DNA from: Variovorax sp. SG517
Lineage (GTDB): Bacteria > Pseudomonadota > Gammaproteobacteria > Burkholderiales > Burkholderiaceae_C
Direction of reading: 5' to 3'
DNA length: 64,000 bases
NCBI RefSeq assembly: GCF_013376045.1
Contig: NZ_JABMJG010000013.1
Span: 1 to 64,000 of the forward strand
Shown here one piece after another: positions 44,601-52,443 of the stretch. The translations under genes were made by a program, and so were the position numbers. The number at the start of each line of letters is the position of its first letter. Position 1 is the stretch's first letter. Under the pieces are notes generated by a model, which was not told the DNA's origin, did not search any database, and saw nothing but the letters and a program-made list of their open reading frames with translations.

Positions 44601-44892
44601 ACTCAAGGCCTGGGCGCATCGCGGCCTGATGAAGCTGCACACCGCCTTCTCGCGCGCAGGCGAGCGCAAGGTCTACGTGCAGGACCTGATCCGCGAACAG
44701 GCCGCCCAGGTGTGGAAGCTGCTGGAAGCCGGCGCGGTGGTCTACGTCTGCGGCGACGGCTCGCGCATGGAGCCCGACGTGCGGCGCACGTTGAGCGACC
44801 TCGCGCGCGAGCATGGGCACGACAGCACCGCGTGGATGGACAGGATGATCGCCGACCAGCGCTACGTGCTGGACGTGTGGGCCGGGAACTGA
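41674..44892 (+). CDS. Self-sufficient cytochrome P450:NADPH reductase, BM3 (CYP102) type
   Basis: Cytosolic fatty-acid hydroxylase fused to its reductase, 1072 residues (P450 BM3 has about 1050). P450 part about 1-460: I-helix AGHETTS (270-276), ExxR in LKESLRLYP, haem loop FGNGQRACIG with proximal Cys411. A Pro/Ala/Lys linker (about 470-490) joins the FMN-binding flavodoxin domain (QGSNLGTAEDLARQL, SYNGAAPDNA, FGCGNTDW) and the FAD/NADPH domain (RYYSISSSP, GPGTGLAPFRGF, VYVCGDGSRM), ending DVWAGN as BM3 ends in DVWAG. Every redox motif is intact. Relatives hydroxylate medium- to long-chain fatty acids at sub-terminal positions. It is 140 bases after the binding-protein gene. Confidence 0.95.
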   Translation: MAGKNSLHPIPHPAKKPFVGNLLSIGSDSPVLDMWKIAQDLGGIYWLDMPGMPVIVVSSPALVDELCEEERFDKSTRGALRRLRAASHGLFTSDTHEETWSKPHNILLANFSQRAMQAYHPMMLDIAGQLVTKWERLNFDEEVDVVRDMTALTLDTIGLCGFGYRFNSFYREGFHPFVDAMVRTLETVQNRRGLPLEELMLKKELAQQRKDIRYMHKMVEDIIEERRTSGADIATKPDLLSYMIAGVDKKSGEKLTDKMIRDECIEFLIAGHETTSGLLSFAIYFLLNNPEAMAKAQAEVDNVFGPDTTQKPTYAQVNRLQYVMQVLKESLRLYPTAPAISMRAKEDTKIGGQYTIKKNNMVIMHALALHRDKGIWGEDADRFNPDHFSREAERERPVNAFKPFGNGQRACIGRQFALQEAVLTLGMILQRFNLVDHTGYKLKIKEALTIKPENFRIKALLRDPATRPRGNMSDAAAAPVQPAKAAERKPQAARHGTSLLVLQGSNLGTAEDLARQLAEAGEMRGFSTQLASLDDYAERLPASGAVAIVCASYNGAAPDNAAEFHRWLDKADDSLNGVRFSVFGCGNTDWASTYQAVPRRIDERLEALGATRVHPRGEGDAREDMDGAFQDWSDALWPELAKAFGIKTGADTPAQSEPLYTLEELPPPQKNAIVDALGAVALRVIENRELQSGGNGEAGRSTRHVELMLPEGLVYRAGDHLSVVPRNSPAQVERAMARFGFDRTAHVRLHAVAGRKAALPVEQVIAVDRLLGDYVELQDVATRKQIATLAAYTECPFTKPKLEALSGSDEASQAAYKAEVLHKRKSLLDLLEEHRACQVPFAVFLEMLSPLSPRYYSISSSPTMTPGRCSVTVGVVSGPAKSGIGTFEGVCSNFLARAEAGDTVHGVVRETTAEGFRLPEDANRPLIMVGPGTGLAPFRGFLQERAAQAEAGTALGEALLFFGCRHPEQDFIYADELKAWAHRGLMKLHTAFSRAGERKVYVQDLIREQAAQVWKLLEAGAVVYVCGDGSRMEPDVRRTLSDLAREHGHDSTAWMDRMIADQRYVLDVWAGN

Positions 44893-44896
44893 GGGG

Positions 44897-45511
44897 TCAG
44901 GCTTCCAGCGCCGGTGCAAAGGCGTCGAGCGTGCCGCGCACGCACCAGCCGTCGGCGGTCAGCGCCATCACGCTGTCGGAGAGTCGCTCGAACCCGGCAG
45001 CTGCCCTGACCTTTTCGGCGGCGGCGCACATGCGGCCGAGCCCCTCGGCGCTGCCCCGGCTGTCGGCGAAGTAGACGACGTCGCGGCTCGGCACCACCGC
45101 GACCAGCTCGCCCTCGAAGTCCTGCGCGAGCTGCGCCCACAGATCAGGCAGCAGCAGCATGCAGGCCTCGAAGCCGTCGCCCGCGACGAGCGCCCTGTAG
45201 CAGCCGAGATCCCGCGTGCGGACGTTGGGCGCCACCAGCCGCAGCATGTTGTCGATGGCCAGTTCGTACATCGACTGGGTATCGAGCCCCGTCTCCTGCA
45301 GGCCCTCGCGCGTGAGCGTGACGAACTGCACCGACGTGTCGACCACGAAGCTCACCACCAGGTCGGAGTCGGCGGCGAGCGGAAATGCCACGGCCTCATG
45401 CGCCTCGCGGCTGCCGCCGAGCGCCTCGATCAGGCCAAGCATTGGCCGCATCGCTTCCTCGAGCAGGCCGGCATGCCTGATGCGAGGGTAGACGGGCGGG
45501 AGGCTGTGCAT
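44897..45511 (-). CDS. DUF1444 (YtpQ)-like protein of unknown function
   Basis: A 204-residue soluble protein without signal or membrane segments. DLVVSFVVDTSVQFVTLTRE, then MYELAIDNMLRLV and WAQLAQDFEGELVAVVPSRDVVYFADS resemble the DUF1444/YtpQ pattern, where LxxxAxxNL precedes a core ending in a PsRDvl-type strand. The match is by eye and weaker than for most genes here. It converges with the P450 gene, four bases apart. Confidence 0.6.
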   Translation of the reverse strand: MHSLPPVYPRIRHAGLLEEAMRPMLGLIEALGGSREAHEAVAFPLAADSDLVVSFVVDTSVQFVTLTREGLQETGLDTQSMYELAIDNMLRLVAPNVRTRDLGCYRALVAGDGFEACMLLLPDLWAQLAQDFEGELVAVVPSRDVVYFADSRGSAEGLGRMCAAAEKVRAAAGFERLSDSVMALTADGWCVRGTLDAFAPALEA

Positions 45512-45628
45512 GGTGTCGCCATTGTTCGGGGCGGGACGGAGGCGCCGCAAGTGACGGAAGTCATGCCTGAAGGCATATATCCGGCCAGCCGAAGGCCCGG
45601 AAATCACCGCCCGGTGCGCCAGAAAGCG

Positions 45629-45653
45629 AAAAGCCGGCAACCGCCGGCTTTTT
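45629..45653 (-). terminator. Terminator after the alpha/beta hydrolase gene
   Basis: AAAAGCCGGC, loop AACC, GCCGGCTTTTT: symmetrical, able to act in both directions. It stands 20 bases beyond the hydrolase stop, in the gap before the DUF1444-like gene. Confidence 0.8.
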
Positions 45654-45672
45654 CGATTCGAGCCCTCGCAGC

Positions 45673-46452
45673 TCAGGCTCCCCTGTCCGGATCCGGATAG
45701 ACCAGCGGCCCCAGCACCCCGCGATTGAACGGCTTCCACTCGCCCTCCGGCTGCGCCAGCCGGTCCGCCACCGCATAGAGCACCGCCGGGTGCGCGCCCA
45801 GGCCCAGGTGGCTGGCGACGACCTCGATGTTCTCCGACTGCGGGCCGGTCTTTTCGATGCTGCAGCGCCACGCGACGACGCCGTCGGTGCGGCTGAAGAT
45901 CGAGGTGGTGGGCACGGGCGGCGTGGGCTGCACGAACTTCATGCGGCGCGGGTCGTGCGAACTCTGGCCGCTCACGCCTTCGTACACGCGCCATGCGTTG
46001 GTGGCGCGCGGGCTGCCCGAGAAGGGGCTGCCCAGTGTGATGACGTTGCGGATCATGTGCGAGTACGAAGAAGCCAACATCCGCGCGTACACGCCGCCCA
46101 GGCTCCAGCCGATGACGCTGACCTTCTGGCCGCTGTCGTCGTGCAGCATCTTCAGCAGTTCGACCATGCCCTGCTCCACGCCCTCGCGCGGGCCGAAGTT
46201 GCGGCCCTGGCCCCAGCCGTGGGCGTCGTAGCCGCGGCTGCAGAGGTATCGGCGCAGCAGCAGCGTGGAGCCGTCGCCCGCCACCAGGCCCGGCAGCACC
46301 AGCACCGGGTGCCCGTCGCCGCGCGGCGTGAGCTGCAGCAGGGGCCACATGGCGATGCCGGCGCCGGTTTCCCAGAGCGCGCGGGCTTCGGCCAGCAGCA
46401 GCAGGCGCGAGGGCGGCGTGATGTGTTCCTTGGCGTAGGTGGTGGTGGTCAT
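45673..46452 (-). CDS. Alpha/beta hydrolase, lipase-like
   Basis: A 259-residue hydrolase. The nucleophile elbow is GWSLGG with Ser117; an oxyanion-type LVLPGLVAGDGS is near residue 52 and a His-containing loop (VVASHLGLG) near residue 225. There is no signal peptide. Such enzymes adjoin PHA and wax-ester genes, as here, and could release acyl chains from storage lipid. Ribosome site AGGAG precedes the ATG; the TetR gene lies 86 bases upstream on the same strand. Confidence 0.8.
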   Translation of the reverse strand: MTTTTYAKEHITPPSRLLLLAEARALWETGAGIAMWPLLQLTPRGDGHPVLVLPGLVAGDGSTLLLRRYLCSRGYDAHGWGQGRNFGPREGVEQGMVELLKMLHDDSGQKVSVIGWSLGGVYARMLASSYSHMIRNVITLGSPFSGSPRATNAWRVYEGVSGQSSHDPRRMKFVQPTPPVPTTSIFSRTDGVVAWRCSIEKTGPQSENIEVVASHLGLGAHPAVLYAVADRLAQPEGEWKPFNRGVLGPLVYPDPDRGA

Positions 46453-46538
46453 GATGGTTGGCTCCTTTGTGGTTTTTATCTGCTTCAGGACGAACATGAG
46501 GCCCGCGGACCCAATGCCCTGTGGGACGACAGCGGCAT

Positions 46539-47174
46539 TTATCCGAGGTATTTGGCCCTCAGGTAATCGAGGTAAGCCCTCGATTCGCCGGAAACATACG
46601 GGGAAACCAGCGTGAGCGTGTAGAAAGCCGCAAGGCCCGGGTCGGCCTGCGCCAGCGCCTCGCGCCCCGGCACCAGCCGCTCGAACGAGAGCCAGCAGGT
46701 GGTGGTGAAGACCATCTGCAGCGCCAGGATGCGGGCCTGCTCCGCGCTGGTCTCGATCACGCCCGAGGCCACGAGGCCTTCGCACAGCGTCTGCGCGGCC
46801 AGCAGGTTCTGCGCGGTGAGGGCCTGCGCGCGCTGGCCCAGCGCCGGGTATTCGCTGGCCAGGAAGGCCATGTCGCGGTAGATGAAGCGGTATTCGTCGA
46901 TGGCCTCGAAGCGCAGGTGCAGCGCCAGCCAGAGGTCGTCGATGGCCGCGATGGAGGCCGACGAGCCGTTCAAAGCCTCCAGCCGCTGCTCGAAGCGCCT
47001 GAACAGCCATTCGACGATGAGCTGCTTGGCCTTGAAGTGGTAGTGCAGGTTGCCCGGGCTGATGCCCAGCTCCGCGGCGATCTTGTGGGTCGACACGGCC
47101 GCGAGGCCTTGCGCGTTGAACAGCGCGAGGCTGGCCTGCAGGATGCGGTCGCGCGTGGTGTTGGAGCTGGCCAC
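46539..47174 (-). CDS. TetR-family regulator
   Basis: A 211-residue regulator with the N-terminal helix-turn-helix TRDRILQASLALFNAQGLAA, then IAAELGISPGNLHYHFKAKQ; a helical effector domain follows. It is sandwiched between phasin-like and hydrolase genes, all leftward, and resembles PhaD-type regulators of PHA granule genes by position. Effector unknown. Confidence 0.86.
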   Translation of the reverse strand: MASSNTTRDRILQASLALFNAQGLAAVSTHKIAAELGISPGNLHYHFKAKQLIVEWLFRRFEQRLEALNGSSASIAAIDDLWLALHLRFEAIDEYRFIYRDMAFLASEYPALGQRAQALTAQNLLAAQTLCEGLVASGVIETSAEQARILALQMVFTTTCWLSFERLVPGREALAQADPGLAAFYTLTLVSPYVSGESRAYLDYLRAKYLG

Positions 47175-47200
47175 AAGCGGCTTGCTGCTTTGCCTGCCGT

Positions 47201-47671
47201 TCAGCGCTTGCCGCGCCCGCGGGTTGTGCCTGCGCCTGCGCCGGCACCGGTGCCGGCTTCGAGCTGCGCCACGCGTTCGCGCAGCTGCGCCATTTCGTCG
47301 CGCAGGGCCTGCACCTCGGCGGCGTCGGGCATGCCCAGGCGCTGCATGGCGGTGGCGACGCGCTGGTCGAACACGTCCTCGAACTTGCGGATGCCGAAGC
47401 TGTCGAGGCCCAGGCTCGGCACCTTGCCCTGGCCGATGCCGAGCAGGCCTTCGATCACGTTGGCCTGGCGCTTGGCGACGTCGTTGCGCACGTTGTCCAG
47501 CGCCTTGAGGCCGGCGCGCAGCAGGACTTCGGCCTTGCCGGGCTCGGCGGGCTTCTTGCTCGCCGCGGGCGCCGCCTTACGGGGTGCCGTCTTCCTGGCG
47601 GCTGCCGGAGCCTTCTTCGCAGGCGCTGCCCTCTTCTTCAACTTTGCAGTTTCGTCAGGACGGGTCGCCAT
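47201..47671 (-). CDS. Phasin-like granule-associated protein with Lys/Ala-rich N-terminus
   Basis: A 156-residue protein. Residues 8-45 are histone-like (KKRAAPAKKAPAAARKTAPR and similar). Residues 50-100 form an amphipathic helix (VLLRAGLKALDNVRNDVAKR, then FEDVFDQRVATAMQRLG) as in PHA phasins of the PhaF/PhaI type, and residues 112-138 are a short coiled coil (EVQALRDEMAQLRERVAQLE). In PhaF the basic part is C-terminal and binds DNA; here it is N-terminal, an inverted layout. It is downstream of the next gene and upstream of the TetR gene. Confidence 0.7.
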   Translation of the reverse strand: MATRPDETAKLKKRAAPAKKAPAAARKTAPRKAAPAASKKPAEPGKAEVLLRAGLKALDNVRNDVAKRQANVIEGLLGIGQGKVPSLGLDSFGIRKFEDVFDQRVATAMQRLGMPDAAEVQALRDEMAQLRERVAQLEAGTGAGAGAGTTRGRGKR

Positions 47672-47726
47672 GCAGTGCTCCAGATGCCGGAAAAAGGGAA
47701 AAGGGCGCCAGAAGGCGCCCCGGGGG

Positions 47727-48284
47727 TCAGGCCGCCTTGCGAGCGGCGGCGCGGCGAACCGGCTTCTTCGCGGCGGCGGCCTTGGCCTTCACCGTGCGAA
47801 CCGGCTTGGCGGCTTCTTCGGTGCCGTTCACGCGGGCTTCGATCTGCTTGGTGCCGGCGGCGATGCGGTCGGCGATCTGCACCGAGACGGTGGCCAGCGG
47901 CTGGTTCAGCGCGCCGAGGGCGTTGATCACCGAGGTGGCGACCGGCGATTCGACGCGGGCCACGCGGCCGGCGACGGCTTCGATGCCGCTGGTGGTGCCT
48001 GCGGCGACGCGGTCCATCACCGAGACGATGCGGCCGGTGTCGATATCCACGCGGTTGGCCAGGAAGCCGTTGATCTTCTCCTGCGCGCCGATCAGGTTGG
48101 CCTTGACCTGCTCGCTCACCAGCGGAAGCTGGCGGCTGCCGAGGAAGTCGCTGTAGCGCGAAGCGGCGCCGCCCAGCAGGCGGTGCACGCCGGCGCGGTA
48201 GGCGCCGACCAGGGTCTTGCCCGCGTCGTTGTATTGGCCGACGACGTGAACGGCTGCGGAAGCGATGGAGGTTTGCGTGGACAT
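47727..48284 (-). CDS. Unrecognised helical protein with Lys/Ala-rich tail, possible second granule protein
   Basis: A 185-residue protein with no signal or membrane segment. Residues 1-150 are predicted helical and amphipathic (AYRAGVHRLLGGAASRYSDF, then SGIEAVAGRVARVESPVATS), lacking a family I recognise. Residues 155-185 are a basic tail (VKAKAAAAKKPVRRAAARKA). Ribosome site AAGGAAAT. A good promoter lies upstream (48382-48410), so this gene probably heads the transcript through the phasin-like gene and the TetR gene. A phasin-like role is inferred only from place and composition. Confidence 0.7.
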   Translation of the reverse strand: MSTQTSIASAAVHVVGQYNDAGKTLVGAYRAGVHRLLGGAASRYSDFLGSRQLPLVSEQVKANLIGAQEKINGFLANRVDIDTGRIVSVMDRVAAGTTSGIEAVAGRVARVESPVATSVINALGALNQPLATVSVQIADRIAAGTKQIEARVNGTEEAAKPVRTVKAKAAAAKKPVRRAAARKAA

Positions 48285-48381
48285 GATGAAGATTTCCTTG
48301 AAGTTGATGGGCTTCGCGAAGGAAACGAGAGATGAATCAGTCGCGATGGGCCTATCTTCTTCCGCGGGGCCTAGGCCTGGA

Positions 48382-48410
48382 AAACTAGAACGGTCGGAAA
48401 ACTAGTCCAA
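48382..48410 (-). promoter_or_regulatory. Promoter of the KA-tailed protein gene, with embedded direct repeat
   Basis: On the minus strand TTGGAC (48405-48410), 17 bases, TAGTTT (48382-48387). The decamer CTAGTTTTCC occurs twice with a period of 17 bases (plus-strand GGAAAACTAG at 48379-48388 and 48396-48405), one copy over the -10 box and one directly after the -35 box, which could make it an operator for the nearby TetR protein. Confidence 0.5.
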
Positions 48411-48449
48411 CTGCCCCAATTTTCTTTCCGGGCCTGCCCCTTGTGCCGG

Positions 48450-50159
48450 TCAGGCCGCCGCGGCCCTGGGCGCGGCGCCCGAGGAGCGCTTGGCCGGTGC
48501 GGCCTTGCGGGCCGGCGCCTTGGGCGCGGCCTTCTTGGCGGGGGCCTTGACCGGTGCCTTGGCGGCCACCTTCGCAGCCGCTTTCACGAGTGCCTTCTTC
48601 GCCGCGACCTTGACCGGGGCCTTCTTGCGCGCTGCCGGCTTCTTCTTTGCGGCGGCAACGGGCCTGGCTTCGGTCTCGTCGTCCGAGGGCTCCGCCACCG
48701 TCTTCGGCGGCACCGGAGCGGGCGCGGCGCCGGCCGCGGCCGGGTGCTTCTGCGTCAGCTCCATCAGCAGCTTGTGCTCGGCCAGCATGTAGTCGCCGAT
48801 CTCGGTGATGTCGGGCACGGCGCGGCGGCAGGCGATAAGGCCGTAGTCCATGCGGCCGTTGTAGCTCTGCACCGTCACGTTGAGGGCCGTGCCGTGGCTG
48901 GCGATCGACACCGGGTAGTAGCAGGTGACCAGCGCACCCGCGAAGTACATCGGGAACGGCGCGCCCGCCACGTTGGAGATGGCCACGTTGGCCGCCGGCG
49001 GCAGCAGGTTGACGATGCCCGAGCGACCCACCATCGACGCGATGCCCGACACCAGCCAGGGCGCGGCGAAGGTCGGGAAGTCGTCGAGGACCACTGCCTT
49101 GAAGCGGTTCATGGTCGACTTGGAGCTGGTCGAGGAGGCGTTGATGGCCTTCAGCCGCTGTATCGGGTCGGTGATGTCGCTGGCCAGGCTCACGAGGATC
49201 ATGCTGGCCTGGTTGTTCGCCGTGTCGTCGCCCGCCTCGCGCAGGCTCACCGGCACGCCGGCCACCAGCGGCTTGGCAGGCAGCTCGTTGTTGTCGGCCA
49301 GGTAGTGGCGCAGCGCGCCCGACACGGTGGCCAGCACCACGTCGTTGAGCGACACGCCGAAGTGCTTGGCGATGTACTTGGTCTCGGCCAGCGAGATGGT
49401 GCGGCCCGCGAAGGTGCGCTGGTTGGTGATCGACACGTTGAGCGAGGTGCGCGGCGCGAAGAGGTTGAACTTCTTCGGCGCGGCGGCGGTGTCCTTCTCG
49501 GCCGCCTTCTCGTCGGGCTTGGCGAGGCCGCTGATGGCGCGCGCGATGGCCGGCGCCATCTTGAAGAGCTTCACGTACTGCTGCGCGGTGTTGCGCAGCG
49601 CGGCGGTCGCGAGTTCGGCCATGCCCAGCTGGTAGTTGCTGGCGCGCGGGCGGCTGCGCGGCGGCTTCACCACGCGGCCGGTGGGCTCGAGGTCGAAGAT
49701 GGCCTTGCCCACTTCCACGCCGGCCTGCCCGTCGATGCCCGCATGGTGCACCTTGGTGTAGAGCGCCACCTGGCCGCTCTTGAGGCCGTCGATGATGTAG
49801 AACTCCCACATCGGGCGGCTGCGGTCGATGAGAGACGAATGCAGCCTCGCCACGTACTGCTGCAACTGCCGGTTGGTTCCGGGCTTGGGCAGCGTGATGT
49901 GGCGCACGTGGTAGTCGAGGTCGATGTCGTTGTCTTCCACCCAGACCGGGTTGGTCATGTCGAAGGGCATCAGCGCGAGCTTGCGCGTGAACACGTCGGC
50001 CAGGTGGATGCGGCTGGCCATGAACTTCTTGGCGTCCTCGTAGAACTCGCCCTTGTAGCCCTTGGGCAGGTCCAGCACGTTCAGCGAGCCCACGTGCATG
50101 GGCATTTCCGGCGTTTCCAGGTGCAGGAAGGTGGCATCAAGACCGCTCAGGTGTTTCAT
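48450..50159 (-). CDS. Wax ester synthase/diacylglycerol acyltransferase (WS/DGAT) with basic tail
   Basis: Bifunctional acyltransferase making wax esters or triacylglycerol from acyl-CoA, 569 residues. The active site HHxxxDG is H138-H139-AGI-D143-G144; the N-terminal family motif is HLSGLDATFLHLETPEMPMH, and SLNDVVLATVSGALRHYL and the late PFPMYFAGALVTCYYP match the family. The folded part ends near residue 480; the last 90 residues are Lys/Ala/Pro-rich (KKPAARKKAPVKVAAKKALV), absent from Acinetobacter AtfA. The ATG at 50159 follows AAGGAG. It is divergent from the peptidase gene. Confidence 0.93.
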   Translation of the reverse strand: MKHLSGLDATFLHLETPEMPMHVGSLNVLDLPKGYKGEFYEDAKKFMASRIHLADVFTRKLALMPFDMTNPVWVEDNDIDLDYHVRHITLPKPGTNRQLQQYVARLHSSLIDRSRPMWEFYIIDGLKSGQVALYTKVHHAGIDGQAGVEVGKAIFDLEPTGRVVKPPRSRPRASNYQLGMAELATAALRNTAQQYVKLFKMAPAIARAISGLAKPDEKAAEKDTAAAPKKFNLFAPRTSLNVSITNQRTFAGRTISLAETKYIAKHFGVSLNDVVLATVSGALRHYLADNNELPAKPLVAGVPVSLREAGDDTANNQASMILVSLASDITDPIQRLKAINASSTSSKSTMNRFKAVVLDDFPTFAAPWLVSGIASMVGRSGIVNLLPPAANVAISNVAGAPFPMYFAGALVTCYYPVSIASHGTALNVTVQSYNGRMDYGLIACRRAVPDITEIGDYMLAEHKLLMELTQKHPAAAGAAPAPVPPKTVAEPSDDETEARPVAAAKKKPAARKKAPVKVAAKKALVKAAAKVAAKAPVKAPAKKAAPKAPARKAAPAKRSSGAAPRAAAA

Positions 50160-50384
50160 GTGTGGTGTCTCCTTGGTGGGGCATGAGCCGTCTGGCAGGA
50201 TACCGTGGGCATTGCGTTCCAGGGTCTTCGCTTCTTCAGTGTTTCCACCGAGGGCAGGCACCGGCGCGACAGGGGTTTGCCCCAGTAATCCGAAAGTGCG
50301 GCATCCGCAAAGGCCTCTGGACAACCGCTCGCATGGCGCCATGTCTTTCATGGGGCCTCCGCAAGGCCTCCGTACACTGGGGCC

Positions 50385-52442
50385 ATGACATCCAGCCTCC
50401 CCCCGCAACAGGACGACGACTACCTCTGGCTAGAGGACATCGACGGAGAGAAACAACTGGCCTGGGCGCGCGCCGAGAACGCCGTCACCGTGCAGGCGTA
50501 CGCGCAGTCGCCCGCGTTCGAGGCGCTCCAGCAGGGCATCCTCGAGGTGCTCGACTCCGACGAGCGCATTCCGATGGTCTACAAGATCGGCCCGCGCTTC
50601 TTCTACAACTTCTGGCGCGACAAGTCGCATCCGAAGGGTGTCTGGCGCCGCACCACGCTCGACGAGTACCGCAAGCCCCGGCCCGAATGGGAGATGGTGC
50701 TCGACCTCGACGCGCTGGCCGCGGCCGAGGGCGAGAACTGGGTCTGGCACGGCGCCGACTGCCTGGAGCCCGAATACAGGCGCTGCCTGATCTCGCTGTC
50801 GCGCGGCGGCGCCGACGCAGACGTGGTGCGCGAGTTCGACCTGGAGACGAAGCAGTTCGTGCCCGGCGGCTTCTCGCTGCCCGAGGCGAAGAACCACGTG
50901 GGCTGGAAGGACATCGACCACCTCTACGTAGCCACCGACTTCGGCCCCGGCTCCATGACCAGCTCCAGCTACCCGCGCATCGTGAAAGAGTGGCGGCGCG
51001 GCACGCCGCTGGAGAGCGCGGTGACGGTCTACGAGGGCCTGCACGAGGACATGTCCGTGAGCGCCTGGCGCGACAACACGCCCGGCTTCGAGCGCGACTT
51101 CGTCTCGCGCCAGATGGACTTCTACGAGAGCGAGACTTGGCAGCGCGGCGCCGACGGCAAGCTCGTGAAGATCGACGTGCCCGACGATTGCGACACCGAC
51201 ATCACGCGCGAATGGCTGCTCGTCGAACCGCGCGAGGACTGGACCGTGGGCGGCACTACGTACAGGGCGGGCTCGCTGCTGGCCGCGAAGTTCGACGACT
51301 ACATGGCCGGCAGCCGCGCGCTCACGGTGCTGTTCGAGCCCGACGACACCACGGCGCTCGACGACTACTCGTGGACGCGCAACCACCTGATCGTCAACGT
51401 GATGCACGACGTGGTGAACCGCCTGGAGGTGCTCACGCCCCCGGCCGACGGCAAGGGCCCGTGGAAGCGCGAGGGCCTGGGCGGCGCGCCCGAACTCTCG
51501 ACCATCGCGGCGGGCGGCATCGACGAGGACGAGAACGACGACTACTTCCTCACCGTGAGCGGCTTCCTGCAGCCCACCACGCTCTACATCGGCACCATCG
51601 GGCAGGGTGAGCCCCAGGCGCTCAAGCACAGTCCCGCCTTCTTCGACGCCTCGCGCCACCGCGTGAGCCAGCACTTCGCCACCTCGAAGGACGGCACGCG
51701 CGTGCCCTACTTCGAGATCGCGCCGAAGGACCTGAAGGCCGACGGCACCAACCCCACGCTGCAGTACGCCTACGGCGGCTTCGAGGTGCCCTTGCAGCCC
51801 GCCTACAGCGGCAGCATCGGCCGCGCCTGGCTGGACCAGGGCGGCGTGTACGTCGTCGCCAACATCCGCGGCGGCGGCGAGTACGGCCCGCGCTGGCACC
51901 AGGCCGCGTTGCAGGAGAACCGGCTTCGCACCTGCGAGGACTTCGCGGCCGTCTCCGAAGACCTGATCGCGCGCAAGGTCACCTCGCCCGCGCACCTGGG
52001 CGCCATGGGCGGCAGCAACGGCGGCCTGCTGATGGGCAACATGCTCACGCTGTACCCGCACCTGTACGGCGCCATCGTGAGCGAGGTGGCGCTGCTGGAC
52101 ATGCTCCGCTATACGCACCTGTCGGCCGGCGCCTCGTGGATCGCGGAGTACGGCGACCCCGACCAGCCCGAGGAGTGGGAGTTCATCCGCACCTTCTCGC
52201 CCTACGAGAACGCGAAGCCGGGGCTGGCCTGTCCGCCTGTGCTCTTCACCACCTCCACCCGCGACGACCGCGTGGGCCCGGTGCATGCGCGCAAGATGCA
52301 CGCGAGGATGAAGGCGCTGGGCTACGACAGCAGCTTCTACGAGAACCTGGAAGGCGGCCACAGCGCGGCCACGGACAACAAGGAGTCCGCCTTCATGGAC
52401 GCGCTGGGCTACGCGTACCTGTGGCAACACCTGAGGAGTTGA
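50385..52442 (+). CDS. S9 family prolyl oligopeptidase / oligopeptidase B-like
   Basis: Serine peptidase of 685 residues cutting short peptides. The N-terminal two thirds form the beta-propeller gate (DDYLWLEDIDGEKQLAWARA at the start, typical of S9A). Catalytic Ser544 lies in GGSNGG, Asp627 or 628 in STRDDRVGP and His659 in EGGHSAAT. No signal peptide, so cytosolic. One base separates its stop from the arginase start, so the two are co-transcribed; peptide breakdown followed by arginine use is a plausible link. Confidence 0.92.
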   Translation: MTSSLPPQQDDDYLWLEDIDGEKQLAWARAENAVTVQAYAQSPAFEALQQGILEVLDSDERIPMVYKIGPRFFYNFWRDKSHPKGVWRRTTLDEYRKPRPEWEMVLDLDALAAAEGENWVWHGADCLEPEYRRCLISLSRGGADADVVREFDLETKQFVPGGFSLPEAKNHVGWKDIDHLYVATDFGPGSMTSSSYPRIVKEWRRGTPLESAVTVYEGLHEDMSVSAWRDNTPGFERDFVSRQMDFYESETWQRGADGKLVKIDVPDDCDTDITREWLLVEPREDWTVGGTTYRAGSLLAAKFDDYMAGSRALTVLFEPDDTTALDDYSWTRNHLIVNVMHDVVNRLEVLTPPADGKGPWKREGLGGAPELSTIAAGGIDEDENDDYFLTVSGFLQPTTLYIGTIGQGEPQALKHSPAFFDASRHRVSQHFATSKDGTRVPYFEIAPKDLKADGTNPTLQYAYGGFEVPLQPAYSGSIGRAWLDQGGVYVVANIRGGGEYGPRWHQAALQENRLRTCEDFAAVSEDLIARKVTSPAHLGAMGGSNGGLLMGNMLTLYPHLYGAIVSEVALLDMLRYTHLSAGASWIAEYGDPDQPEEWEFIRTFSPYENAKPGLACPPVLFTTSTRDDRVGPVHARKMHARMKALGYDSSFYENLEGGHSAATDNKESAFMDALGYAYLWQHLRS

Positions 52443-52443
52443 G

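Noticed and set aside
47201..50159. The Lys/Ala tails as frameshift artefacts
   Set aside because: Three separate genes end or begin in the same type of sequence in the frame that has proper stops, and the composition is typical of PhaF and histone H1-like tails.
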